DNA from: Candidatus Methanophagales archaeon
GTDB taxonomy: Archaea; Halobacteriota; Syntropharchaeia; Alkanophagales; Methanospirareceae
Length of the DNA stretch: 18,499 nucleotides
Assembly: GCA_023131215.1 (NCBI GenBank)
Contig: JAGLZV010000143.1
Coordinates: 1 to 18,499 of the forward strand
Direction: 5' to 3'
Below the pieces are notes generated by a model. That model did not search any database. It was not told where the DNA came from and worked only from the letters and a program-made list of their open reading frames with translations. This document shows positions 5,885-13,403 of this stretch, piece after piece; position 1 is the stretch's first letter, and each line of letters starts with the position of its first letter. A program made the position numbers and the translations under genes.

Positions 5885-6832
5885 CTAATCCCTGATTCCT
5901 ATCAAGGACACTGAGAATACTGCTTCAGCTTCTGGCAGGTTAGGCGAGTCAACTAACCTTGCTATTCTCTTCTCACCTTTCGACTTCCTCAGATATAATC
6001 TGAAAGTAGCGGTATGTCCCACTATATGACCACCTATGGGTCTTGTAGGGTCGCCGAAGAAGGCATCCGGTCTCACCATCACCTGATTGGTTATCATCAC
6101 CACTGCATTATTTAGGTCTCCAAACCTGAGAGCGTCATGTAGATGTCTGTTTATCTTCTGCTGTCGGTCTGCCAACGTCCCTCTTCCTACATATTCACTC
6201 CTGAAATGTGCGGTTGCGGAATCTATTATCATTAACCGCACCGGCTTTTCTGTATTTTTCAAGTCCTCCGCAAGCTCCCCAGCCTTCTCTACCAGCAATA
6301 TCTGATGATTTGAGTTATAAGCACGTGCAACGTGTATATTTTTAAGAACATCCTCGTAGTCAAGTTCAGCACCCTCAGCCATGTCTTTTATTCTCTCTGG
6401 TCTAAACGTGTTCTCAGTATCCACCATTATGGCAGAGCCGTTTAAACCTCCATTTTCCGGAGGTAACTGCACGTTTACTGCGAGCTGGTGTGCTATTTGC
6501 GTCTTCCCACTGCCGAATTCACCATAAAACTCAGTCATCGCTTGCGTCTCGAGACCACCACCTAATAAATCATCGAAAGATTTAGACCCTGTGGTTAACT
6601 TGCCTACACCCTGTCTCCTTTCCAATATCTTATCGCCGGTCTCAAACCCGCCGATGTCAGCAGCTTCCCTCGCGGCGTTTATTATCTTTGCTGCTGTCGC
6701 TTCGCCTATTTCGGCAGTTGCCACCAACTCCGCTGGAGACGCTACTGCTATCGCTTCTAACGAATTAAAACCAGCTTCACGTAATTTCTCTGCTATCGCT
6801 GGTCCAACACCGGGTAAGTCCTCTATGTTCAC
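5885..6832 (-). CDS. radA: DNA repair and recombination protein RadA
   Basis: 315 aa, the archaeal RecA/Rad51 recombinase, which forms ATP-dependent filaments on single-stranded DNA and catalyses strand exchange. The start is GTG at 6830-6832, preceded by GGAG. The first ~60 residues form a helix-hairpin-helix DNA-binding domain (IEDLPGVGPAIAEKLREAGF). The core has Walker A GEFGSGKTQ (residues 104-112), Walker B LMIIDS (200-205), and the L1/L2 region with MVRPDAFFGDPTRPIGGH. There is no intein, and the length is slightly shorter than typical RadA. A TATA-like TATATAATTATTTAT lies near 6862-6877 on the minus strand. The arginine decarboxylase gene ends 80 bases upstream, but the TATA element suggests independent transcription. 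Confidence 0.96.
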   Translation of the reverse strand: MNIEDLPGVGPAIAEKLREAGFNSLEAIAVASPAELVATAEIGEATAAKIINAAREAADIGGFETGDKILERRQGVGKLTTGSKSFDDLLGGGLETQAMTEFYGEFGSGKTQIAHQLAVNVQLPPENGGLNGSAIMVDTENTFRPERIKDMAEGAELDYEDVLKNIHVARAYNSNHQILLVEKAGELAEDLKNTEKPVRLMIIDSATAHFRSEYVGRGTLADRQQKINRHLHDALRFGDLNNAVVMITNQVMVRPDAFFGDPTRPIGGHIVGHTATFRLYLRKSKGEKRIARLVDSPNLPEAEAVFSVSLIGIRD

Positions 6833-6861
6833 TTCTCTCTTCTCCTCTCACCACGTAATAG

Positions 6862-6877
6862 ATAAATAATTATATAC
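6862..6877 (-). promoter_or_regulatory. TATA-like box of radA
   Basis: The minus strand reads TGTATATAATTATTTATC about 30-45 bases before the GTG start. It is the only strongly A/T-biased, TATA-type element in the 80-bp gap and would give a short leader containing the GGAG site. Confidence 0.5.
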
Positions 6878-6912
6878 ACCAAACATTTTAACATTTAAAC
6901 CTTTACTTAAAA

Positions 6913-7446
6913 TCATAATACAAACACCAGTGCCACTACTACCGAGCCGAATTTACCATCTTCTACCTCTACGGATTTCACTTCTAACTTCTTTCCCTCT
7001 ATTTCCACTTTCATTTTCATTTTTATTTTCTTATCACGAATCCGTGTCTCAGCCATCTTATATAACTTCTCTCTTATCTTCTCCATCAGATATTCTCTTG
7101 AATAATGCCCATGATGCTCGCAGATGATACCGAAGTCTTTTCGCTCTACTCCATCCTCATTTTCTTCCCATATCCAGCCATATCCTATACCAGCGCCAAT
7201 GACCTCGCCTGCCTCACCATCTGCTCTTGACATCACACAATGGGTTATTTCTCCGGGTATTAGCGTCACTTTGTCCCGTTCTGTTTCCACTGCTTTCGCT
7301 GGAAGTATGGAAGAAACCTTAACCAAATTGCATTCGCCTATGCCGGCATCGCACAAAGCGAGGTCGAAAGCGTTAGCCTGCTCGAGGTCCATGCCCACTC
7401 CGGAAGTAACGAAAAACGCCCTTGGTATCAATTTTTCTTTCCCCAT
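6913..7446 (-). CDS. pdaD: Pyruvoyl-dependent arginine decarboxylase
   Basis: 177 aa. This family is made as a proenzyme that cleaves itself between two serines, turning the second into a pyruvoyl cofactor. It decarboxylates arginine to agmatine, the precursor of polyamines and of agmatidine in archaeal tRNA-Ile. The cleavage motif VSSILP has Ser45-Ser46. Other family features are GVGMDLEQANAFDLAL near the N-terminus, GIGYGWIW, and CEHHGHYS, which carries the probable catalytic Glu. The C-terminal ~40 residues include a charged insertion (KKIKMKMKVEIEGKK) encoded by a TTTCAT-type repeat, before the usual VALVFV ending. That makes the protein slightly longer than typical homologues. A TATA-like CTTATAAAGG lies near 7478-7485 (minus strand). 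Confidence 0.94.
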   Translation of the reverse strand: MGKEKLIPRAFFVTSGVGMDLEQANAFDLALCDAGIGECNLVKVSSILPAKAVETERDKVTLIPGEITHCVMSRADGEAGEVIGAGIGYGWIWEENEDGVERKDFGIICEHHGHYSREYLMEKIREKLYKMAETRIRDKKIKMKMKVEIEGKKLEVKSVEVEDGKFGSVVVALVFVL

Positions 7447-7559
7447 TTCTGACCCACTATTGCTTATTGTCTATCGCCTTTATAAGTAAGTCATCAAAAA
7501 TTCTGTCTTGAAAACTCCCAAATATTATTTGGATTTTGGTGCTTGGAGCTTATGATTTA

Positions 7560-8513
7560 TTATATTAAGGGTTCCACATCCTTTATTGTAGGAAATACAT
7601 TTCTCAATCTTTTTTTACTTATATGTGTTGCAGCACAGGCATTAGCAAATTTTAAGCACTCCTTTGCGTCCTTCCCTCCCAAGAAAGCGTATATAAAACC
7701 TGCGTTGAACACATCTCCCACACCAGTTGGGCTTATCGGCTTCACTTTAAACGCCGGACAGTTTATCTCGAAATCCCTGGTTATCCAGGAAGAGCCCTTT
7801 GCACCTCTATGAACAATCACGTTTTCGCATCCTTTTTCTAATAATTCATGTTCTCTTTCCTCCCCTTTCTCCTTCTCACTCAATCCTTTTATCTCTGCTT
7901 CGTTAACAAAAAGAAAATCAGTAGAAGGAAGGAAATCAAAAACGGTTTGTCTTGTAGGGGCAGTCCACCCAAGGTAAGCACTCCATCCTATATCCACACC
8001 AGTATAAACGCCTACGGATTTTGCAAAGCGAAGTATTTTCTTGTTTGCCGTGAAAAGACCTTCGGTGTTCCAGTGACCTGCACGCATCAAGAATCTTGCT
8101 TTCTTCAAGAGTTCAAAATCTACATCTTCTTCCTTCAAGTCTAAATTCGCTCCTCTGTCGGACAGCATTGACCTGCTGCCGTCTTCAAAGGATATGCTCA
8201 CCGTTATCCCCGGATGCTGAAGCTCTTCTTTTTCAGATGTCGTGGCGAAGCAGCCGACGCCCAATTTTTGTAACTCTGATGTTATCCATTTCGAAAGCAC
8301 GTCATTTCCTGTCTTGCAAATAAGAGCGGGTTTTAACCCTAAGGAAGCACATGCAGCAGCACAGTTCCCTGCTTGACCGCCTATGTTGAGCGTAAATTCA
8401 CAGCCTATCTGCTTGTCGCGCTCTGGATAATTTCGGACGGGCATCGTGGCTATGTCGTAGAACACATCGCCTATGACCACCACATCATAATCGTATATTT
8501 CTCTCTCCTTCAT
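7560..8513 (-). CDS. PfkB-family carbohydrate/nucleoside kinase
   Basis: 317 aa ribokinase-fold kinase, which phosphorylates a sugar or nucleoside with ATP in the cytoplasm. The first PfkB signature region is NIGGQAGNCAAACASLG (about 43-59). The second is SPTGVGDVFNAGFIYAFLGG, with the catalytic Asp267 in GVGD; Val replaces the more usual Ala. VDIGW and FVNEAEIKGLS are typical of the central sheet. The substrate cannot be deduced: no ribose-, fructose- or ADP-specific motif stands out. It starts at the first ATG, and 68 bases separate it from the stop of leuS upstream. It may be weakly co-transcribed with leuS or have its own promoter in that A/T-rich gap. Confidence 0.9.
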   Translation of the reverse strand: MKEREIYDYDVVVIGDVFYDIATMPVRNYPERDKQIGCEFTLNIGGQAGNCAAACASLGLKPALICKTGNDVLSKWITSELQKLGVGCFATTSEKEELQHPGITVSISFEDGSRSMLSDRGANLDLKEEDVDFELLKKARFLMRAGHWNTEGLFTANKKILRFAKSVGVYTGVDIGWSAYLGWTAPTRQTVFDFLPSTDFLFVNEAEIKGLSEKEKGEEREHELLEKGCENVIVHRGAKGSSWITRDFEINCPAFKVKPISPTGVGDVFNAGFIYAFLGGKDAKECLKFANACAATHISKKRLRNVFPTIKDVEPLI

Positions 8514-8581
8514 TCTTATCGTAATTGCTCACAGCTATTAATTAACGTTGAAAAGGAAAATTTATTACGAAAAGGGAGACT

Positions 8582-11443
8582 TCACCCCGCCATATAAATA
8601 GCAGGCTTAAGAGGAATAGCAAACTTCTTCTTTCCCTTTGGGTCATATTCCTCATTTATCACCATTTCACATCCGAACTCGTTCATCAAATACTGCTTCT
8701 CTCGTTCCAAAACTTCCTCTTCCCTCAGCTCGAAATAACCAAGGTTGCTTTTCATCAATTGCTTCACAAAATCCACTGTGCTTTTATCCTTTCTGAGCCG
8801 CATAGCCTCCTTAATCTTATCTTTATCCGGCAAATCCTTTATCGCTTTGAATATCTCCCACTTCCATTTCTCCGCATCCGCATCTGCTGTATAAACGTAA
8901 ATTTTACTGGGCTTGATTCTGGCTATTTTCATTATCTCTTTTATATCCTCAATCAGAGAAACCAAATATTCCTCCTCTCTTTCCACTCGGTCGTCAATAA
9001 ACTCCTCTTTAATCTCCGGCAGCGGTTGTAATGAAATGAAGCTGTCTGCTCCACTGTGGGGCTCTGCCCCACGACCCCGCAAGCCCTGTAAGGGCTTACC
9101 GTGTAGCTTGTGCCACATCTCTTCGCATACATGAGGAATTATCGGCGATAGAATTATCAGCCAATCCTCCATTACGTTCCTGACAATCCTCCTCCTCCTT
9201 TCCTGGCTCTCCCTGTGCTCATAATATTTAATATCGTTCATTAAATTGAATACCATGTTTAGTCCCACTTCTCTTATTCTAAACGCCTCAAACCGCTCGA
9301 TGGATTCCTTCAACCTCCTATAAAACTTCGACAGCAGCCATCTATCTGTATGCGTGAACTCGTTTTCTTTTAACGCGTCAATCTCTATACTCTGCTCGAA
9401 TAGCTCTACCAACGCATTAAATTTCTTCCTCAAGGCATCCACGTCCTGCTCCCGCCAGTTAACCACGCTTGCGAAATCTGCATTAATCGCACAATAAAGC
9501 CTGTACAAATCCACACCATACAGTTCCGACACTTTTGCTAAAGGAATTACATTTCCCTTGCTTTTTGACATCTTCCGCCCTTCTCTAATCATCAACTCGT
9601 TCAAGGTAATAGCCCTCGGCAACTTACTTTCTGGAAATATCGCTGCGTGGTGCATTAAAAAGAAAACCAAATGATTGGATAGGTGCGGTGGTGCCGTGTG
9701 TCGCAGGTCATTCGGATACCAATATTCAAACTCTTCCTTTATTCTTTCCAACACATTCACACCGATGTTTGTATCCTTTGCCAATTCCTCCGCATCGCCA
9801 ATTCCCAAAAACACGTAATCAAAAAACTTTTCATCTAAAGCATCAACCGACAATTGCCTTAACAAGTGCGCTATGGTGTACAGCGCCATGTAAATTGTAG
9901 AATCGCTGAGGGATTCGATTATCCACTCTTTTTCAAACGGAAACCTTGTGCCCAACCCCCTTTTTCTCGCACATGGTCTTAAAGCCAACCAATCAACAAT
10001 GTCATGCATATACGCCTTATACTTCTCCGGATAGAATGTCATCCCTTCAACGAGTTTATGCCCCAAATCCTTCCACCAGCTCGGCGTGTAATCTATAAAC
10101 CACTGGTCTTGCAATACCGCAACTATTACCTTTCCTCCGCCTCTCGTTACCGCCTTCCTCGAGGTCTCATAAAATACATCGGCCAAATTTTTCCCCTTTA
10201 ACCAATTCTTAACCTCATCTTTTATCGCTGCGATTTCGACACCCGCAAATTCTCTGCACTTTTCATTCAGCACTCCTCGATAAAATTCGACCTTATAGAT
10301 TACCTGCGTGGCTTCCTCCAGTCGCATATCCTCCTGACTCTCTATTCGCATTCTCTCACATATCTCTTTCGCTGGCAATTCATACCCTTCAATGTCTATT
10401 ATCTTTATTGGCGCTATTTCCAGCCCTTCCGTCATTCTCAAATCTTCCAATGCGATGTAATCATACGGAGCATGCGCCGGAACCGAATAAACCACCCCGG
10501 TGCCAACATCTGCGTCAACGAAGCTTGCAGGTAAAACAGGAATTTCTCTACCCTCCACTGGCTCCTTGACTTTCTTCCCTACAAAAAATCTCCCTTTTAT
10601 TTCCTCTAAAACCTCTGCTTCTTCCCTCTGGTAACCCAATTTCTCCGCAGCTTCCACGGATACAATCCAGATTTCATTCCCAACTTTTACCTTAACATAT
10701 TTTGCATCCGTTTTTATCCAGAGATTTGTAACGCCAAAAATGGTTTCTGGACGCAGAGTCGCTGCGATTAAGTAAGTGTCATTAGAAAGTTCGAATTTTA
10801 TAGTCGTATGTTCAATTATTGATACTTTATTTGTATCCCCTTCTTCGATGTCATCTTCTCCAACTGCCGAACCATCTTCACGGGAATAAGTAATAGGATA
10901 TTTTCCTTTGTTTATTACGCCCTTCTCATAAAGCTTTTTAAACTGCCATTCAATGAACTTGTTGTAAACCGGCTCGGTGGTATTGAACTTCCTTCTCCAA
11001 TCTATGGAATAACCCATCCTCTTAAAGTCCTCGGAGATTCGAGCAGCGAAGAAATCCGCAACGTTCTCCGCCTTACCGAAACTATTGACAGTTTCTTCAA
11101 CCTTTGCCGCATCTTCATAAATCGACACGTAATCTTTATATCGTTCTACGACCTCTTTCTCGCTTTTCGCAATGCTGTCAGCAATCGCTAAAATTGGCGT
11201 TCCGGTAACATGAAAAGCCATTGGAAAGAGGACATTATAGCCTTGCAACCTCTTAAATCTCGCAATCATATCTCCTATGGTATATGTTCTTCCATGTCCT
11301 ATGTGCAACGGTCCTGAGGTGTAAGGGTAAGGGACCGTCAAAAAGAATTTTTTCTCTTTTCCCGCTTCAGCATCAAAAATTTTGCTTTCGTCCCATCTAT
11401 GCTGCCATTTCTCTTCTATTTCCTTGAAGTTTATATATGCCAT
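8582..11443 (-). CDS. leuS: Leucyl-tRNA synthetase, archaeal type
   Basis: 953 aa class I synthetase that charges tRNA-Leu. HIGH is at residues 47-50 (PLHIGHGRTYTIGD) and KMSKS at 624-628. The CP1 editing domain carries TLRPETIFGVTNLWI and later VGTGVVYSVPAHAPYDY. The anticodon-binding helical bundle follows, then a C-terminal domain ending AIPLKPAIYMAG. Length and order fit the archaeal/eukaryotic LeuRS type. Oddity: residues 783-799 (KPLQGLRGRGAEPHSGA), between WHKLHG and DSFISLQPLPE, look foreign to the family and are encoded by two adjacent DNA palindromes (see the repeat at 9052-9100). The gene starts one base after the stop of the ModE-like regulator, with the GGAG site inside that gene's end, so the two are translated from one transcript. 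Confidence 0.96.
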   Translation of the reverse strand: MAYINFKEIEEKWQHRWDESKIFDAEAGKEKKFFLTVPYPYTSGPLHIGHGRTYTIGDMIARFKRLQGYNVLFPMAFHVTGTPILAIADSIAKSEKEVVERYKDYVSIYEDAAKVEETVNSFGKAENVADFFAARISEDFKRMGYSIDWRRKFNTTEPVYNKFIEWQFKKLYEKGVINKGKYPITYSREDGSAVGEDDIEEGDTNKVSIIEHTTIKFELSNDTYLIAATLRPETIFGVTNLWIKTDAKYVKVKVGNEIWIVSVEAAEKLGYQREEAEVLEEIKGRFFVGKKVKEPVEGREIPVLPASFVDADVGTGVVYSVPAHAPYDYIALEDLRMTEGLEIAPIKIIDIEGYELPAKEICERMRIESQEDMRLEEATQVIYKVEFYRGVLNEKCREFAGVEIAAIKDEVKNWLKGKNLADVFYETSRKAVTRGGGKVIVAVLQDQWFIDYTPSWWKDLGHKLVEGMTFYPEKYKAYMHDIVDWLALRPCARKRGLGTRFPFEKEWIIESLSDSTIYMALYTIAHLLRQLSVDALDEKFFDYVFLGIGDAEELAKDTNIGVNVLERIKEEFEYWYPNDLRHTAPPHLSNHLVFFLMHHAAIFPESKLPRAITLNELMIREGRKMSKSKGNVIPLAKVSELYGVDLYRLYCAINADFASVVNWREQDVDALRKKFNALVELFEQSIEIDALKENEFTHTDRWLLSKFYRRLKESIERFEAFRIREVGLNMVFNLMNDIKYYEHRESQERRRRIVRNVMEDWLIILSPIIPHVCEEMWHKLHGKPLQGLRGRGAEPHSGADSFISLQPLPEIKEEFIDDRVEREEEYLVSLIEDIKEIMKIARIKPSKIYVYTADADAEKWKWEIFKAIKDLPDKDKIKEAMRLRKDKSTVDFVKQLMKSNLGYFELREEEVLEREKQYLMNEFGCEMVINEEYDPKGKKKFAIPLKPAIYMAG
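9052..9100. repeat. Twin palindromic element inside leuS
   Basis: Two perfect stem-loops lie side by side: GTGGGGC-TCT-GCCCCAC at 9056-9072 and AAGCCCT-GTA-AGGGCTT at 9081-9097, joined by 8 bases. The segment is GC-rich compared with the surrounding gene, in frame, and encodes about 17 residues that interrupt an otherwise conserved join. This resembles a small mobile palindromic element tolerated inside a coding region. No target duplication is obvious. Confidence 0.7.
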
Positions 11444-11444
11444 T

Positions 11445-12008
11445 TTACTCCTTCGACACCATTACCTCTGTTGCTTTAATCACCGCTTCCACTTCATCGC
11501 CTACTTTCAGGTCAAGATCCTCCACGGCAGCCTTCGTTATCAACGCAGTTATGATTGTTGGCGTGGAGACCTCAATTCTTACTGAAGCCGCAACTTCCCC
11601 TTTCTCTATTCCTTTCACAACACCTCCAATCCTATTCCTCGCGCTTAGTTTCATATATAATGCCTCCCAATATTCCTTATCCTCCGATAAACTCCCTAAA
11701 TATTGCTCATACTTCTCATATTCACGCAGAACTCTCTCTCCTTCCTCCGTTAGCTCTGCACCACCACCGCCTTTTGCACCGCCTCGATGAGTTTTTACTA
11801 CCGGACTGCCTATCACATCTTCCATCTTCCGTATGTGTTCCCATGCGGTTCTATAAGGAATAGAAAGATTTTCCGCAGCCCTTGCGATAGATGACGAATC
11901 GCGAATCTCACGAAGCAAATTCGCTCTTCCTTCACCCACGATTGCCTTCCCCTGATGCTCTATCCATGGCTTATACCTCGATTCGTATTTTCTTCTGGGT
12001 GCGTGCAT
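11445..12008 (-). CDS. ModE-like transcriptional regulator (winged helix + TOBE domain)
   Basis: 187 aa. Residues ~18-95 form a LysR/ModE-type winged helix-turn-helix (LLREIRDSSSIARAAENLSI, then YRTAWEHIRKMEDVIGSPVV and the wing GGAKGGGGAELTEEG). Residues ~118-185 form one TOBE/Mop-like domain (SARNRIGGVVKGIEKGEVAA to DLKVGDEVEAVIKATEVMV), which in this family binds molybdate or tungstate. It probably represses or activates metal-oxyanion transport or molybdo/tungsto-enzyme genes. Targets are not visible here. It precedes leuS with one base between stop and start. A/T-rich TATA-like sequence sits 13-40 bases before the ATG, and AGTATAT is repeated at 12010 and 12041, which could be an autoregulatory site. 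Confidence 0.88.
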   Translation of the reverse strand: MHAPRRKYESRYKPWIEHQGKAIVGEGRANLLREIRDSSSIARAAENLSIPYRTAWEHIRKMEDVIGSPVVKTHRGGAKGGGGAELTEEGERVLREYEKYEQYLGSLSEDKEYWEALYMKLSARNRIGGVVKGIEKGEVAASVRIEVSTPTIITALITKAAVEDLDLKVGDEVEAVIKATEVMVSKE

Positions 12009-12130
12009 AAGTATATTATAGCTTTTTATAATGCATGGATAGTATATGAATTAATAAAAATGAAACTCGATGCCCCTGTCGTGGCTGCCTTAAAGCTGAA
12101 GCTTTTTATCGAGAATCTCTAACGTGTTAA

Positions 12131-12154
12131 ACTAAACCACTAAACCACTAAACC
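12131..12154. repeat. Three tandem 8-bp repeats covering the ferredoxin stop codon
   Basis: ACTAAACC is repeated exactly three times. On the minus strand the repeats encode the last residues (SGLVV) and the TAG of the ferredoxin gene. Change in copy number would alter only the last one or two residues. Confidence 0.65.
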
Positions 12155-12449
12155 GCCCTTTACCTTTTCTTACATCCCTCTTCATTTCTTTCAACCCCTG
12201 CTTCAACATCTTCACCTCAGCTTTTAACGTCTCCAGTTGCACTCCTTCATGCAATATCGGTGGCATCTGCGGATTTTTTATTTCAAGCGCACCTATTGGG
12301 CAAACTCTATCACAAACGCCGCAGCAAGTGCATCCATTGTAATCAATAATTGATTTCTTATCAACTATCTCAATCGCATTATCTGGACAGACCTGTGCAC
12401 ATTCCCCACATCCTTTACATAGTCTCGGATCAACAACTGGAATCCACAT
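12132..12449 (-). CDS. 2[4Fe-4S] ferredoxin-type protein
   Basis: 105 aa cytoplasmic electron carrier or small subunit. The first cluster motif is C11-x2-C14-x2-C17-x3-C21P. The second is C40-x2-C43-x2-C46-x3-C50P, with an additional Cys42. Unlike a bare ferredoxin, it has a ~50-residue C-terminal tail with an amphipathic, possibly coiled-coil helix (LETLKAEVKMLKQGLKEMKR) and a basic end, suggesting docking to a partner. No oxidoreductase gene is adjacent, so the partner is unknown. A TATA-like TTTATAAA at about 12476-12484, ~26 bases before the ATG, implies a leaderless transcript. The C-terminal codons and stop lie in an 8-bp tandem repeat. Confidence 0.9.
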   Translation of the reverse strand: MWIPVVDPRLCKGCGECAQVCPDNAIEIVDKKSIIDYNGCTCCGVCDRVCPIGALEIKNPQMPPILHEGVQLETLKAEVKMLKQGLKEMKRDVRKGKGRFSGLVV

Positions 12450-12518
12450 CTATTCTTATTCTATTCTATAGAAACATTTATAAAAGACCGTTACTTAAAT
12501 AAACATAAACACGGTCAA
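12450..12518. promoter_or_regulatory. Divergent promoter region, ferredoxin / tRNA-Ser
   Basis: TTTATAAA near 12476-12484 reads as a TATA element on the minus strand, about 26 bases before the ferredoxin ATG. CTTAAATAAAC near 12494-12504 is suitably placed about 20 bases before the tRNA. The remaining bases repeat TAGAA/TTCTA-type A/T-rich sequence. Confidence 0.45.
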
Positions 12519-12604
12519 GTCGGGATAGCCAAGAGGTCTAAGGCGGTAGGTTGCTAACCTACTTCCCCTTATGGGGAGCGAGGGTTCGAATCCCTCTCCC
12601 GGCG
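12519..12604 (+). tRNA. tRNA-Ser(GCU)
   Basis: This is a class II tRNA. The acceptor stem pairs GTCGGGA (12519-12525) with TCCCGGC (12597-12603) including one G-U pair. The discriminator is G12604, as in serine tRNAs. The anticodon stem is GTAGG/CCTAC around loop TTGCTAA, with anticodon GCT at 12553-12555. The long variable arm TTCCCC-TTAT-GGGGAGC and T arm GAGGG-TTCGAAT-CCCTC follow. CCA is not encoded. A TTAAATAA element about 20 bases upstream may be its TATA box. The next gene's ATG follows three bases after the discriminator. Confidence 0.95.
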
Positions 12605-12607
12605 CTT

Positions 12608-13324
12608 ATGTTGAACCCCATTTCATACATGTATGAAGGAATCTTGAAAAGAGGAATCTTGAATTCTCCCATTCTCGTGAACCATCTCCTTCTTGTGTTA
12701 GATGAAACTGACCTTCTTTCCGATGATCCCGCCGCAACTGCAAAAGGGCTGGAAAAGCTAAGACACTTCATAAAGTGGTGTCATGCACTAAAAATAGATA
12801 TTATAAGTGTTTATATCGGCGTTATCCGGGATGGAATGGACAAGAAACTGTTGGAAAAAACATACTCGCACCTCATACAGCATATAACAAAGGCGTTGAG
12901 TAAAGAAAAAGCTTCTATCGCAATATACGCGGATACATCAGCACCTGAACCTCCGTATGTAAAATTCATAAATGCTGTGGACGATGACAAGGACAATAAC
13001 AGAAAGAAAATAAACATTTCGATAGGCTTAGGTGGGCGAAGCGAGCTAACAAAGGCGATAAAAGAGATTGTAAAAAGGGTGAAAAAAGGAGAGATAAAGC
13101 CTGAAGAGATAGATGAGAAAGTAATAGAATCTGAGTTAATATTCAAATCAGAACCCAGTCTCGTCATCAGGTCTGGTGCAACGCGCTTAACTGATTTCCT
13201 GCTATGGCAATCGGTGTACAGTGAATTTTATTTCACGGATGTTAATTGGGCGAATTTTAGAAAAATAGACCTCCTAAGGGCGGTTCGAGATTTTCAATGG
13301 CGAGAAAGGAGATTTGGGCGTTAA
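12608..13324 (+). CDS. Degenerate cis-prenyltransferase homologue (UppS/NgBR-like)
   Basis: 238 aa from ATG 12608; longer reading frames run back into the tRNA and are rejected. M8 (12629) is an alternative start. The fold is recognised by YEGILKRG near the N-terminus, GLGGRSELTKAI in the middle, and the C-terminal SLVIRSGATRLTDFLLWQ, YSEFYFTDVNW and FQWRERRFG, with Arg188 and Arg193 matching the diphosphate-binding arginines. The allylic-substrate motif is lost: the usual HxxxxMDGNRRWA appears as HLLLVLDETDLLS, keeping only Asp32, and the FSxENF motif is absent (YIGVIRDGM). It is therefore unlikely to be a normal stand-alone polyprenyl diphosphate synthase. It may be the non-catalytic partner of a heteromeric cis-prenyltransferase making the glycosyl-carrier lipid. 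It is probably co-transcribed with the tRNA. Confidence 0.85.
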   Translation: MLNPISYMYEGILKRGILNSPILVNHLLLVLDETDLLSDDPAATAKGLEKLRHFIKWCHALKIDIISVYIGVIRDGMDKKLLEKTYSHLIQHITKALSKEKASIAIYADTSAPEPPYVKFINAVDDDKDNNRKKINISIGLGGRSELTKAIKEIVKRVKKGEIKPEEIDEKVIESELIFKSEPSLVIRSGATRLTDFLLWQSVYSEFYFTDVNWANFRKIDLLRAVRDFQWRERRFGR

Positions 13325-13330
13325 ATAAGA

Positions 13331-13387
13331 ACCACAAGATTACACAGATTTAAAAGAAAAGGGTTTAATCTTGCGAAATCTCGTGGT
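13331..13387. terminator. Inverted repeat between convergent genes, possible two-way terminator
   Basis: The left arm at 13331-13350 (ACCACAAGATTACACAGATT) matches the reverse complement of the right arm at 13367-13387 (ACCACGAGATTTCGCAAGAT...) with few mismatches. A 16-base A/G-rich loop separates them. It lies between the 3' ends of the cis-prenyltransferase-like gene and the 281-aa gene, and T-rich sequence follows on both strands. Its arm consensus resembles that of the repeat at 3741-3824. Confidence 0.6.
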
Positions 13388-13403
13388 CTTTTACCTCTGC
13401 TAT

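Noticed and set aside
9052..9100. Transcription terminator or attenuator within leuS
   Set aside because: The hairpins have no T tract after them on the coding strand and the reading frame continues intact through KMSKS-type LeuRS sequence on both sides.
12551..12607. Longer start for the cis-prenyltransferase-like gene
   Set aside because: The extension lies inside tRNA-Ser and its residues do not match the family.
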